This document shows positions 34,070 to 44,396 of a DNA stretch of 64,000 bases, piece by piece (position 1 is the stretch's first letter; each line of letters opens with the position of its first letter). Where the stretch lies: NCBI RefSeq assembly GCF_963678635.1, contig NC_087063.1, positions 61,791,850 through 61,855,849 on the forward strand. Direction: 5' to 3'. The notes beneath the pieces were generated by a model, which saw only the letters and a list, made by a program, of their open reading frames with translations, did no database searches and was not told the DNA's origin. Position numbers and translations under genes: made by a program. This DNA is from Symsagittifera roscoffensis (lineage: Eukaryota; Xenacoelomorpha; Acoela; Convolutidae).

Positions 34070-35095
34070 CTAGGCTGGGTGGGGTGGCACGAAGGTTGAG
34101 AGTGCCGGCTCGTTCGTCGTTTCTTCTTTCTTTAGTACTCCCGTGTCAAAGAGCTCGACCTCCAATTCGTCCAGTCGCTCCTCGAAGACTCGGTTCATCC
34201 AGGCTTGACTTTCTATACTATCAAAGTGGATTCCATCGGTGGTAAGTCTGGCTTGATCCATAGCTCTCAGCTCCTGTTCAATATCCATGAGGATCATCTG
34301 TCCAGCATTACGACTCGACAGATTTCTCAGTATGTTGTTCCACCTGATGACTCCTTCGTTTTGCTTCCTTCCTGCCGATGTCAACGTTCTCGTGCTCATC
34401 GGTATGGTGCAGACGGCCAGTACCGCGCACTTGAACTTCTGATTGAGAGTAGTGAATAGGCACACCATCATCGATTCCCATTGTGCCTCTTCCTCATCTG
34501 AATCTGTGGACACATTGTTTGTCCCTATTAGGATCATTATGTTAGGGATCATTCCTGGGTTCATTAGCTCCACCATTCGATATAGCTGGGCTATCGTGGC
34601 ACCTCCAAAGGCCATCACCGTGGTGATCCGAGAGATCCTCAGGTTTTGATGAACTCTCACCAAACTGTCACCCAGTTGCAAATGAGATGTCCTGAGGGGC
34701 GTTTGTTGCATGTTTATCGCCGGAATCCAAGTCGATCGATTAAAGCAGGCTCGCGGATCCGCATCTGGAACTCCTGTGAAGTTATTCTTCACCAGGTTGT
34801 TATTCTGCTCATCAAACACTTGGGACACTTTCTTCATCGGAATTTCTCCTATTTTTCTCTCAGGGGCTGCAGAGGTCTTTGCTGCTAACGTGGCACTGTC
34901 AGCTCCCGTTTTCTTTATCGTTTCTTGGGAGAGTTCCAATCTGCCCGTGTCGTCGATTCTTCCATAGGGTGCAGTCACCCCGAAACCTGGCGCATTCCTA
35001 TTAGCGAATAGTCGGTCAACTGTTTCTGTCAACTTCCGCACTGTCTGCTCCACGACTGGGTCACCTATGGTATCACTTGGGTCCGGGATCGTCAC
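34070..35095 (-). CDS. SGNH/GDSL-hydrolase domain of S polyprotein, copy 4
   Basis: This open frame of 341 residues contains every SGNH signature in order: block I LGDSLVR with Ser144, block II AFGG (Gly165), block III ILIGTNN with Asn193, and block V TTDGIHFD with Asp287 and His290. SGNH enzymes hydrolyse ester or acyl bonds, and similar esterase-like domains occur in ORF1 proteins of CR1-type retrotransposons. The frame is open upstream only to the copy break, so the protein is truncated. It is the best surviving version of this domain in the window; copy 6 has a stop in the middle. Substrate and role are unknown. Confidence 0.7.
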   Translation of the reverse strand: MTIPDPSDTIGDPVVEQTVRKLTETVDRLFANRNAPGFGVTAPYGRIDDTGRLELSQETIKKTGADSATLAAKTSAAPERKIGEIPMKKVSQVFDEQNNNLVKNNFTGVPDADPRACFNRSTWIPAINMQQTPLRTSHLQLGDSLVRVHQNLRISRITTVMAFGGATIAQLYRMVELMNPGMIPNIMILIGTNNVSTDSDEEEAQWESMMVCLFTTLNQKFKCAVLAVCTIPMSTRTLTSAGRKQNEGVIRWNNILRNLSSRNAGQMILMDIEQELRAMDQARLTTDGIHFDSIESQAWMNRVFEERLDELEVELFDTGVLKKEETTNEPALSTFVPPHPA

Positions 35096-35177
35096 TCTTC
35101 CTGCCGTGATCGGGGGTCACACCTCCGTCGTTTGACTTCAAGAACCGAAATATCTGTCAAGAACTCGAAAGAGAACG

Positions 35178-35384
35178 ATGCGATCAACGATGGAGATTGA
35201 CAATATTAACGATATGAAATTGAAATTTGGCAGCAAAGTGATATTGAGGAAAGCTGGAAAAACAAAGGTGGACTCTGAAAGCTCGGTAAAAGCTGACAAC
35301 TCAGCCAAAGAAGCCATGGACAATGAACAGGGTGATCGTAGACAGGGTGAACCTATCGTAGACCAACGGGAGCGCGATATTTAG
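35178..35384 (+). pseudogene. ORF-A fragment, copy 5
   Basis: These 68 residues match the C-terminal half of ORF-A around KTKVDSESSVKADNSAK (in copy 6, KTKVDSEISMKAVNSAK). It is cut off on both sides by deletions. Confidence 0.6.
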
Positions 35385-36356
35385 TGGGATAAACTTTAGC
35401 TCCAATGTGCAAGAGCAGATACCCAGGGCATTTTGAAGCGGTGGATGTGAAAAGTACGAGAACGATCGTGGATCAAGCAGTAAGGGTCATCCGTCACAGA
35501 TTACAATGCAGTAGATGACAATGATGAAGTCCAACGAGTGATGATGGAAGTGGAGCCACTACTGGAAGCGTCGGGAAAGCGTAATTGGAGGAGCATCATG
35601 TCGACACATGATGAGTTCTCCTGCCATTGCTTGCTACAAACATGGTGGTACCCCGGGCGTTGTAATCTGGCGTTGAAATGGGACTGTGGAGAGCTGCTCT
35701 CCATGGGTTTAAAACCAGATTAATTACAGCCCATAACGATAGTGATACTGGGATTCATCAAGGCGATACGATGGCTGGAAGCTCATGTGAGAGAGAACAA
35801 TCGACAAAAAACGCCTACGAAAGAGCAATTGCAGGAATTGGATTGTCTAAAAGATTTAGATCTTTTTGAGACAACGTGCAAAATCCTGATCCTTCCGATA
35901 GAAGTGAAACAGATATGGGCTAGGATACGACTGATGCCATGGTTCAGAGCCAACATGACTGCATGGTTGTACGAATATGCCAAGAAGCATATGTCGAAGC
36001 ACAGCAGAGTGTACAGTGTGTATCAGCGGGACATTGGACCAGGAGCTTTCAAGCAAGCTTTTGTAACTCATCGGAATGCAGTGACCACCGCAGTGAAGAG
36101 GACGTCTAGGACAAGTTAATGTGGCGGGAGAAAAAGAGATGAAATTTTGAAGGAAGACTTGGAGAGAAACGTGACAGCTTCTGCCGAAACAGGGACACTA
36201 ACGTTGATCCTCTACCTTGTTGCAAACAAAGAGTGGAAGCGCAGAAGTGTTGGAGGACTGCCTCCAAACAGCGTCAGAATAGCTACTAACGACATGTTGC
36301 AAGACACTGAGACTGAAAGTGAGGAGTCAATGTCGCAGGAGGAGATAGAGCATTGA
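35385..36356 (+). pseudogene. ORF-B C-terminal fragment, copy 5
   Basis: The pieces are 35538-35723, 35742-36119 and 36147-36356, with stops or shifts between them. They carry EVEPLLEASGKRNWRSIM, WARIRLMPWFRANMTAWLY and AFVTHRNAVTTAVKRTS. The Cys-rich C-terminal block is partly deleted near 36165-36185. Confidence 0.65.
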
Positions 36357-36468
36357 CAATTTGCCGAAAAACAAGATGCAAAAAGAAGTAGAATTAGAAG
36401 AATTTAGAAGTTTTAGAACTTTTAAATGAAAACAAAGGAAGAAACAAAGTAGCAACGAAAGAGAAGAC

Positions 36469-37912
36469 GTTAAATCTCAGAATTGTCTTGTGTGAGAAAA
36501 ACTAAAATGAGAAACAAAGCAACTAAGTTTGCAATTGAAACTGAACTGAAGAGACAACATTTAGTCAATTTCGAAGATTAAAGAATTTGTTGCATTTATA
36601 AATTTGCATTATGAATTTGGTTAATGGCTTTTGGTTAAGGGCTATTTTTTTTAGAAAGGCTTGAGTGGGGAGTATGTTAAACATTCCAGCCTGCATGATT
36701 GTTTTTAATCAACTAAGATGACTCATCGTTTTGTGGTGATATGAAAGGCTTGGGTAATCTCTTGAAGAGGGAGATTGTTTCATTGTTCCTTCTAACCACC
36801 GAGTTCCTTAATTTCAATAATCAGGACCAACAACAACTAAATTTCCGGATAAATTTAGTTTGTTGGTTGGCAGGACCGTCCTGCGTCCCAACACTTTTTA
36901 AAGCTAGCAGAAAAAGTTTTAAAACGGGACATAGACATTAGAAGTCAGAAAAAATGTTTTTATCTTATGATATATCCTCGATGGTGCAGACTAGTGAAAG
37001 AATTTGGGAGGCTATAATAGTGTAGTATGATGCCATTTGTGTTTTGCAGTGAATCGATATGACGTGGATAAAAGTGATTTCATGCATTTTGTAAAATCTG
37101 TTCGATAGCACTGTGTCATTTTGATGAAGACTACGAGACTCACTGAGGACATTGACCGGGCTGTTCGGCGGGAGTATGTGACATTCGACAGAATGGACAA
37201 AACGCAATTTCGTATTCGAATTTTTATCGAAACATCTGACCGAGAGAATTGATGGTTTTTATGGATTAGTGACGCCAATTGAACGATTAGACGAATCGGT
37301 AGGGGTTAGTTTTGACTAACAAGCTAATTTTTAAAATTTTGATTTGTGCATGAACGACACGTAATTTTTTCATAATCCGCACCAACTGAAACTGCGAAAA
37401 CAGAACGACAGAAGTCTCAGTGAGAACAACAAAAACGGAAGTCGTAAGAAACTGATCGAGATTCAGGAAAGAATAGGATTTTCAGAAACCATTCCTAGTT
37501 GCAACAATTGTGCCGTTACAATCGTAACAAAGCAAGTCACGAGAAACAGGAAGGGTGATGGGACGACGTGTCCAGCCTTCCGGAAAGAAATAAGGACGTT
37601 ATTTCTCCGGATTTCAGAATCTGGAAATGTCCCAGTAGATATCCTAAACAGAATTTTAACAAATGTTTAGCTTCCTGGTTATGTCTTGAATTGAATTAAA
37701 AACATCCAATTTTGTTTTCAGATTATGAGAAGCTATGAGTTAAGGGAAAGGGTTGATCCAGCTTCGATGGAGATGATGATTTTTATCTACTGAACAAAAA
37801 CAATAATAATATAATAAAAAAGTAGTAGCCCTATTTTAGGAGTGATCTCGTGGTCTGGGGATACTGAGACCCAGCCATGAGCTCACTACTAAGCATATAA
37901 CTAAGTTAAGTA
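36469..37912 (+). repeat. LTR of copy 5, truncated at its 3' end
   Basis: It starts at about 36469 (GTTAAATCTCAG after GAGAAGAC) and aligns with the other LTRs up to about 37908. The terminal 190 bp or so, including GCGAATGTTACA, is missing. The landmark GGGGATACTGAGACCCAGCC is at about 37856-37875. Confidence 0.65.
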
Positions 37913-37962
37913 GAAGAAATTTTTGCTAAAAAGTAATTTTCAAACGTTTTCGCAACTATGTG
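37913..37962. repeat. Left 50-bp terminal direct repeat of the PLE
   Basis: It begins GAAGAAATTTTTG and ends GCAACTATGTG. It matches 41784-41833 over 50 bases with only a few differences. Terminal direct repeats are a known PLE feature. Confidence 0.7.
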
Positions 37963-38254
37963 CATCGTCAGGATTTTTACAATAAACTAATCTAAATGAA
38001 GATAAAACATCAATTTACAAATGTTATTTACAATAAATCGCATACAATTTGGTTTTAAACCATCATGATAAAAAATTAGCCAATCACAGTTGACCTCTAA
38101 ACTACTATTAAGAATAAAATACTTTTAACCTCCAAAATTAATTAAATATTTTTAAATTAATTTGTCTGGAAGTTTCTGAGTCATAATTTCGATTTAGACA
38201 TGTACGTTTTAAAAAAAACCAAAAATATTTTGGGACTAAATTTTCAGTGCCAAC
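37963..38254. other. AT-rich 3' noncoding part of the PLE
   Basis: It lies between the left direct repeat and the end of the GIY-YIG reading. No conserved ORF or structure is seen. Confidence 0.5.
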
Positions 38255-39037
38255 TAAGATCTGCGCTATTTCGCTCGAGTTGGCATTGCTGAAGGTGGAG
38301 GCCTACCAATGAGTCTGCTTTCTTATGTTCCTCGATTCTAGTGGTCAAATATCGAACAGTTTGTCGACATAGGTGGAAGTGCATCCACTACATGACAGTT
38401 TATAAACCACTCTTGACTTGAGGTCATTAGAAAATGCTGACTTCAGTGATGGTAAACATGATTGTAGTTTTCTTGTGGTGAAAACCACTTGAACGTTAGT
38501 TAATTTTCGTAACCTGTTAGCAAAATATTGGCTCTGGTTCCCTCTATATTGCACCATCAGCATTGGGGGCTTCCCATCCTTTGGTGATTGAACTGACAAA
38601 CACCTCTCACTATCCAGGCGCTTGCCCTTACCCTCGATGATCTTGCACAAGGCGTCTGAAGCCACCTTTGCGGACCAATTTTCAGGGTACTGATTTGTCA
38701 GCCATTGCGCCCTATTAGTTTCCATAGCCTTATCAAATTGCTCCCAGCTAGATGTAATCCTAAAAACCCTGTGTACAGTGCCTTGGATTACACTACGCTT
38801 ATACTGAGTTGAGGCGCAGCTTCTATAGTTCAGTATAATCCCTGTATCTGTTGGTTTTTGATTCCAACTGCAAGTTACACGCCTACCCTGCGATACATTT
38901 ATGTTCAAATCCAGGAACGGCAAATTCCCCTCCGAATTAGTTTTCTCTAGAGTGAACTGCAGATTCTGATGAAGAGAATTGGCGGCATCGAGAAGACAAC
39001 TCGGCTCCTCTCTGACTGTTCTAACAATGTCATCCAC
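38255..39037 (-). pseudogene. PLE reverse transcriptase motif C to GIY-YIG nuclease
   Basis: The sense sequence reads YVDDIVRTV (RT catalytic box), then LPFLDLNI, KPTDTGIILNYRSC and YKRSVIQGTVHR, all usual in PLE RTs, then VYKLSCSGCTSTYV, the start of the GIY-YIG nuclease. The first open piece is 39037-38345. A one-base deletion near 38357 shifts the frame; the adjacent frame carries the continuation (TTRIEEHKKAD, LHLQQC) to about 38255. The function would be RT and target-nicking nuclease, but it is broken. Confidence 0.75.
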
Positions 39038-39456
39038 ATAATGAACAATTTCACCTGGCGAGCATCCTTCTCCTTGTTCTTAGCTCGGCAGCAGCTTTCA
39101 CAGTACCAGACTATCTCGGTTATTGATGCGTATACGTCATCGGATATTTTTCTGCATTTTAGATGATACCAGTTTCAGCAACTCTCGCATTCAAACCCCT
39201 TTGGTCTATTTGTGACTTTCCTGCTGCAACATGGGCAGAAGCCCTTTTTGTCATTAGTTTGCTGTATCTCCGTTCCCATTGGTATTTCTTGTCCTAGAGC
39301 AAACTCGTACTCTTTCAGCCATAATTTGCCAGAATTACAGCGAGGGACGCGCCCATTGCTAAATCATCAACTTGTACATACCATGAATCATTACACTTGA
39401 AATATACCTTGCTGAACGCCGTTTTCAAAAGCCTTTTCTTGGTTGCTTTTTGAATT
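39038..39456 (-). pseudogene. PLE RT motif B region with embedded PHD finger
   Basis: In sense, the RT motif-B-like string AMGASLAVILAN (about 39310-39345) is followed by a C4HC3 PHD-finger pattern at about 39235-39088: CPCC, then CESC, WYHLKC and WYCESC. After it comes the RT box YVDD. The finger thus sits between RT motifs B and C. PHD fingers read histone tails, so this could guide integration to chromatin. A TGA interrupts the finger and frames are shifted, so this copy is dead. Confidence 0.65.
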
Positions 39457-40191
39457 TCAGGAGGAGACTCCTGGCTGTACAGCTTCTGTAAAGCAAGACA
39501 CTCTCATGATATTTGTAGGCGTCAGATATAGTTTTAGGGCAGGATTTAGCATGGGGTTGAAAATTTTTAAATCGAAAAAGGTTCGGCTGATTCGGCTTCC
39601 CCATAGTCCATTTGCCTTGATGTCAAGTCGGGAGTCATCTTCAGTAGTGGTTGTTTTGTTGTGAAAGCTTTCGCCTTCAAACGATTGAAGTTTCGGCTCT
39701 ACTTTGACAGCATGGCATACTTCTTCCAGGAGTGGCGCAAAGGTATCGCGGATTTCATTATGTCTTAGTTGAGTGTATCCATCTTTGGGACAGTGTAGGG
39801 AGTGGGTCAGTGTCAATGGTTGTCCACAAGGGCAAGTATGTGGGGTGTTTGATGGTTTCCATCCATATCTCAGATTTAACCCATCTTTAAACTCTGATTT
39901 GTTTAGAGAGAAATTGTATTTTTTAAGGGGGAGCACGCTTAGCCAATTCAATGCTCCTTTCTGTGACGCTAGAGTCAATGTCAGTTTTTTCTCTGATGAG
40001 CAATTTTCCATAATTTTAGCCTTTTTTGAGAGTGTGATGTTCTGTTTCTCAGTTCCGATGTTTCTATTTATCAGAGTTTGTTCCGTTCCAGCTATTTCTG
40101 GATCACTGTTTTCTAACGGTTCACAAATGGCTCGTGACCACTCATAGTTTTTGGTAAAGTCCGTGTTACTGAGGAGGTCTAATCCTCCCAT
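39457..40191 (-). pseudogene. Zinc-knuckle and restriction-like endonuclease-type fragment inserted in the PLE
   Basis: This 244-residue frame reads LPLKKYNFSLNKSEFKDGL, then a CPCG...H...C cluster with RHNEIRD, then DDSRLDIKANG and FFDLKIFNP. The D...DLK spacing recalls a PD-(D/E)XK nuclease following a zinc knuckle, as at the C-terminus of RLE-type non-LTR retrotransposons. The homology begins about 40230 (FALPLRMGGLDLL) and fades near 39545, where PLE RT-like sequence resumes. It replaces the fingers part of the PLE RT. The nuclease assignment is inference from motifs. Confidence 0.5.
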
Positions 40192-40775
40192 TCTTAGTGG
40201 TAGTGCAAAAAGTTGCGATCTTCATCGGTTATATGGTTTTTTGCATATGCCTTTGCCGCGGCTTCTGTTTCTCATAACGTTTCATCAGATGTTTTTTTGA
40301 TTTTTCAATTGTGAGAGGAAAATGTCGATATCCGCCAGAAAGTGTGTTTCGTTAAATTTGTCTCTAATGGGATGCTTCGGGCCCATTGATAGCACTTCAT
40401 ATACCCATTCAGGCAGTTTAATGTTATCAAGTACCTTAACTGATCGCTCATTTCTCCCCCCAAGAGGTTTATCTTGTCTCTCGGACAGTTTTTCTAATTT
40501 TTTTTATAGTTTTCTGATGTTGTCTTTAAGCTTGCCTCAACTTGACGCCTCACGAAGCGGAAAATGGATGCCCACCACTGTTCGTCAATTTCTTTTTGCA
40601 CCAGTGACCTTGCTTTCATTAGCATCTCCTCGTACCTTTTCCTATCCTCATTTGCCCTAGAAGTTTCAGTCCTTAGTAGTTTCAATTGAAAATTATGCAC
40701 AACTTGGTCCGAAAAAACCCTGTTCTCGGGGACCCTAAACTTCAAAAATCCGGTATTAGATCGTTTTTTAGACAT
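40192..40775 (-). pseudogene. PLE N-terminal region
   Basis: The first frame is 40775-40494; after a frameshift in an A-run the next frame reads LSERQDKPLGG and LSMGPKHPIRDKFNE, a hallmark of the region upstream of RT in PLEs, down to about 40290. Stops follow near 40285, then the inserted endonuclease fragment begins. Confidence 0.65.
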
Positions 40776-40974
40776 TTTCTCAGAAAATTCAGTCTATGTA
40801 CAGATACTTGAACTTTTTTAAAGAATTTTAAATAGTCTAACACAATTTTCCAAGTTAGTTTTCTTTTTAAAATTTGTCTGAGCCAAGCAGCAGGCAAAAG
40901 TACTGTGGTCATTGTTTTGCAGGCCACGAGTAATGAAACTCACAAGGCACAAAGCAAAACAAATCACCCTCTTC
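40776..40974. other. Short gap between the two upstream PLE frames
   Basis: Frameshifted residues link the 212-residue frame to the PLE N-terminal region. No separate feature is seen. Confidence 0.4.
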
Positions 40975-41613
40975 TCACCCCTGTCTTTGAAGCGCAGACA
41001 CTTCCTCTGCCTTCGGCTTCTGCTCACGTCTTGCTTTCGCCCTCCTCCTTGTCTGTGATGGTCTCTGTTGTTTGCCCCTGATATTGCCAATCAGCTCTGA
41101 CAGCCTTTCATTGTGTGCCACTACCAATCGCAGAGATTTCAGCTCCAAATCCGCACTCTGGTGCAGCTTCAAACATTCCTTGAGCTGTTCCGGGTCGTTT
41201 TGCTTGCACTTGGAGAGTAGCCGCTTTGAAGCTGGAATAATGAGCACTCCTGTGCCGAGAAGCTGACTAAACAAGACGGGCGTTCCTTCCCTTCTGCAAT
41301 AAACGATCGCCAATATCTGCTGATTCTTCGACTTCAAATAATTTGTCAGCTCCTCGACACCGGCTGGGCGATAGTTGTTCGTTCTGTGGCTGCTAAGGGT
41401 GTTGTTCACCACGTCGTGCCTCACAACCACTTTTTTCTCCTTCAGTGGACTGTCTTCCAGCAATCGTCGGAGGTTCTTTCCTTGGTTCAGCAAGTTGTTA
41501 TTAAGGGATAGGCCAGGAATTGCTGTAACAAGGCTCTCGTATTGCTTTTTATCACATGTTTTAAGGTTGTTGATGCTGTGGAACAGGGAGCTTGCTGCTA
41601 CAATATGAAACAT
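40975..41613 (-). CDS. Upstream PLE-associated ORF (212 residues), unknown
   Basis: The frame is open from MFHIVAASSLF to a Lys/Arg-rich tail (RRRAKARREQKPK). It contains KVVVRHDVVNN and ILAIVYCRREGTP, with the distant look of an SGNH- or Rossmann-like core, but no confident assignment is possible. The basic tail suggests nucleic-acid binding. From memory, similar frames sit next to such RTs in cnidarian genomes; this is unchecked. It lies at the 5' end of the PLE, 170 bp inside the right direct repeat. Confidence 0.5.
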   Translation of the reverse strand: MFHIVAASSLFHSINNLKTCDKKQYESLVTAIPGLSLNNNLLNQGKNLRRLLEDSPLKEKKVVVRHDVVNNTLSSHRTNNYRPAGVEELTNYLKSKNQQILAIVYCRREGTPVLFSQLLGTGVLIIPASKRLLSKCKQNDPEQLKECLKLHQSADLELKSLRLVVAHNERLSELIGNIRGKQQRPSQTRRRAKARREQKPKAEEVSALQRQG

Positions 41614-41783
41614 TTCGGTAACTCAAATAAAAATCTGCCATATTTTACGTATCGATAAAAAAAAACCTACAAAAATTCTCTACACATTGATGAAAATTAT
41701 TAAAAATTTTTATACTGGCCCTTTAACAGTTGGAATTTTAAGCTCTTCGCTTTTTGGTTTATCACGAATTTACAAATAAAATT

Positions 41784-41833
41784 GAAGAAATTTTTGTTAA
41801 AAAGTAAATTTCAAACGTTTTTGCAACTATGTG
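41784..41833. repeat. Right 50-bp terminal direct repeat of the PLE
   Basis: It matches 37913-37962 in the same orientation (GAAGAAATTTTTG ... GCAACTATGTG). It is immediately followed by the LTR terminus TGTAACATTCGCCC of copy 6. Confidence 0.7.
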
Positions 41834-43456
41834 TGTAACATTCGCCCGGAAGATACATATCGACGGAAAATAAAACTAAGTTCTTAGACGACTGGCCAAC
41901 GTCTAAACAGAGCTTTACATGCTTTTAACCGTCTCTACCGAGCCAGTACTTTCGGTGGTCTTTCTAACATCGGGTGGACAAAAACGTTACTGCTTTCGGC
42001 TTCCGTCAAAACACTCAAATGAACTTAATTACATGCAGAAATAGTGAGCTCATGGCTGGGTCTCAGTATCCCCAGACCACGAGATCACTCCTAAAATCAG
42101 GGCTACTACTATTTATTGAATTATGATTGTTTTTGTTCAGTAGATAAAAATAATAATCTCCATCGAAGATGGATCAACCCTTTCCATCAACTCCAAGCTT
42201 CTCATCCTAGCAAAATGAATTCAGATGTTAATTAAATTCAACTCAGGACATGACAGGGAAGCTAAAAGTTTATATAAGTTAATAAAAGTTCCAGTCCCGA
42301 GACCCCTCCGGATTCCTGAATCCGGGGAAATAAGGCTCATATTCTCCTTCCGGAAGGCTGGTTTCCCACCCTTCACCGTTGTTCGCAACGGCCTTGCAAC
42401 TATTGTAGCGACACAATAGTTGAAACTCGGAGCGGTCTCTGCTACTTCTGCAATTCGTCGTTGTTTTTCAACCACAATCTTCGTTGTTTTCGCTATCGTA
42501 ACTAATGTTGTTGTGTTTTTCTTCCAGTTTTCTGCCAAAATGCCCGTTTCTGACATTTCTCAGAAATATGACGTCATACTTCGAATTTTTAAAATTTAAA
42601 AATACCAGAATATCTTGACCTTCACCGTTTGACTAATCGTCCCAATAACGTCGTTACTCGCTTAAAACCGTCAATTCGGAAGGTTCGCTGTTAAAAACTC
42701 GAATATGCTGAATCTGCATTTTGGTCCATGCTGGTCGAATGTCACATACTCCCCGGACAGTCCGGTCAATGTCCTCATTGAATCTCGCAATGTTCGTAAA
42801 ATAGGTACAGTGTCATCGAACAGAATTTACAAAATGCACGAAATTACTTTTATCCACGTCATATCGACTCACTGCAGAATATAAATGGCATCATACTACA
42901 TCACTATAGCCTTCAAATTCTTTTCGTACCCTGCACATTGAGGATATGACCTAAGATAAAAACATATTTTCCGACTTCCAATGTCAATGTCCCGAATGTC
43001 CTGATTAAAAACTTTTTCTCCTAGATTTAAAAGGTGTTGGTTTGCAGGACAGTCCTGCCAACCAACAAGCTAAAATTATCCTACTATGCTTCTTCCCTTC
43101 GGAAATCTTGCTTGTTATTGTCCTGAATATTAAAACTAAGAAACTCTGTGGTTAGAAAGAACAATGAAACAATCTCCCTCTTCGAGAGATTACCCAAGCC
43201 TTTCATGTCACCACAAAGTGATCAGTTTAAAAACAGTCATGCAGGCTGGAATATTTAACTATACTCTTTCACTCAAGCTTTTCTAAATAAATAGTAAGTA
43301 AGTGTCTCTAAAGCCACTTAACTAAAATCAAAATGCAATTTTATAAATGCAACAATTTCAAAACTCAACTAAATGTTTCAGTTTTCAATTACAACTTGGT
43401 TGCTTAGTTTCTCACTTGAGTTTTTTCACACACATAAAACAATTCTGAGTCTTAAC
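41834..43456 (-). repeat. 3' LTR of copy 6
   Basis: On the plus strand it begins TGTAACATTCGCCCGGAAG and ends near TCTTAAC at 43456, collinear with 26357-27918 but diverged and with the start nucleotides mutated. It includes GACCCCTCCGGATTCCTG at about 42299-42316. The outer terminus abuts the PLE. Confidence 0.7.
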
Positions 43457-43685
43457 TTTTTCTTCATCACTCCTTTGTTTTCTTCTTTTTTCGTCGTTTA
43501 GAAGTTCTAAAACTTCTAAATTCTTCTAATTTCATCTTTTTTTTCATCTTGTCTTTCGGTCATCCGTCAATGTTCCATTTCTTCCTCCTGTGATACTGAC
43601 TCTGCACTCTCAGTTTCCGTATCTTGTAACACGTCGTTAGCTATCCTGACGCTGCTGGAAGCCGTCCTCCAACACTTCTGCTCTT
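43457..43685 (-). other. 3' untranslated region and end of ORF-B, copy 6
   Basis: In sense this covers the last residues of ORF-B (frameshifted after 43686), the stop and an A-rich stretch before the LTR. The Cys-containing C-terminal end seen in copy 1 (LLPCC) is recognisable out of frame. Confidence 0.45.
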
Positions 43686-44396
43686 CTACCCTCTGTTTGC
43701 AACAATGTAGGGGATCCACTTAGATTCTCTGTTCCTGCAGAAGCTGTTGTGGAGACACAACGTCACGTTTCTCTCCAAATCTTCTTTCAACATCTCTGCC
43801 TTCTCCTTTCCACTACGTTCACTTGTCCTGGAAATTCTTTTCACAGCGGTGGTCACTGCATTCCGATGAGTCACGAGAGCTCGCTTGAAAGCTCCTGCTC
43901 CGATGTCCAGCTGATATTCACTGTACACTCTGCCGTGCTTCGACATATGCTTTTTAGCATCTTCGTACAACCATGCAGTCATGTTAGCTCTGAACCATGG
44001 CATCAATCGTTTTCTTGCCCATATCTTCTTCACTTCCATCGGAATGTTTAGAATCTTGCACATTGTCTCAAAAAGATCTAGATCTTTCAGACAATCCAAT
44101 TTCCGCAACTGTTCTCTCGTTGGCGCCTCCTGTCTATTGTTTTCCTTCACATGAGCTTCCAGCCATCGTATCGTCATCATAACTCCCACTATCACTATTG
44201 TTATGGGCTCTGATGAGTCTGGTAAACCCATGGAGAGCAGCTCTCCACAGTCCCAGATCAACACCAGATTACCACGCCCGGGATACCACCATGTTTGTAG
44301 CAAGCAATGGCAGGGGAACTCATCATGAGTCAACATGATGCTTCTCCATTTACGCTTTCTCGAAGCTTCCAGTAGTGGTTCCACTTCCATCATCAC
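43686..44396 (-). pseudogene. ORF-B C-terminal piece, copy 6
   Basis: These 236 residues match residues about 640-880 of the intact ORF-B of copy 1: EVEPLLEASRKRKWRSIM, the WYPGRGNLVLIWD block and CLHNSFCRNRE. It ends by a frameshift and is separated from the next piece by a one-base shift near 44396. Confidence 0.7.

Larger units (their letters stand above)
26357..35143 (-). mobile_element. Copy 4 of the giant element, 3' part, inverted
   Basis: It carries SGNH domain, S/A polyprotein pieces, ORF-B pieces and a complete LTR on the minus strand. The 5' side breaks off inside the coiled-coil region near 35143, where copy 5 begins head to head. The 3' half is nearly identical to copy 2, while the SGNH part keeps blocks lost in copies 2 and 3. 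Confidence 0.8.
35144..37912 (+). mobile_element. Copy 5 of the giant element, 3' fragment
   Basis: It begins abruptly head to head with copy 4 inside ORF-A, jumps by deletion into ORF-B and continues to an LTR truncated near 37908-37912, where the PLE starts. Its sequence is about as close to copy 6 as to copies 2 and 4. Confidence 0.7.
37913..41833 (-). mobile_element. Penelope-like retroelement (composite, degenerate)
   Basis: On the minus strand it holds an upstream ORF, a PLE N-terminal region (LSMGPKHPIRDKFNE), an inserted non-LTR-like endonuclease fragment, RT motifs with an embedded PHD finger, YVDD, and a GIY-YIG-type tail. It is flanked by 50-bp direct repeats. PLEs are retroelements that typically end in a GIY-YIG nuclease. 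It sits exactly between the truncated LTR of copy 5 and the LTR terminus of copy 6. Confidence 0.75.
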
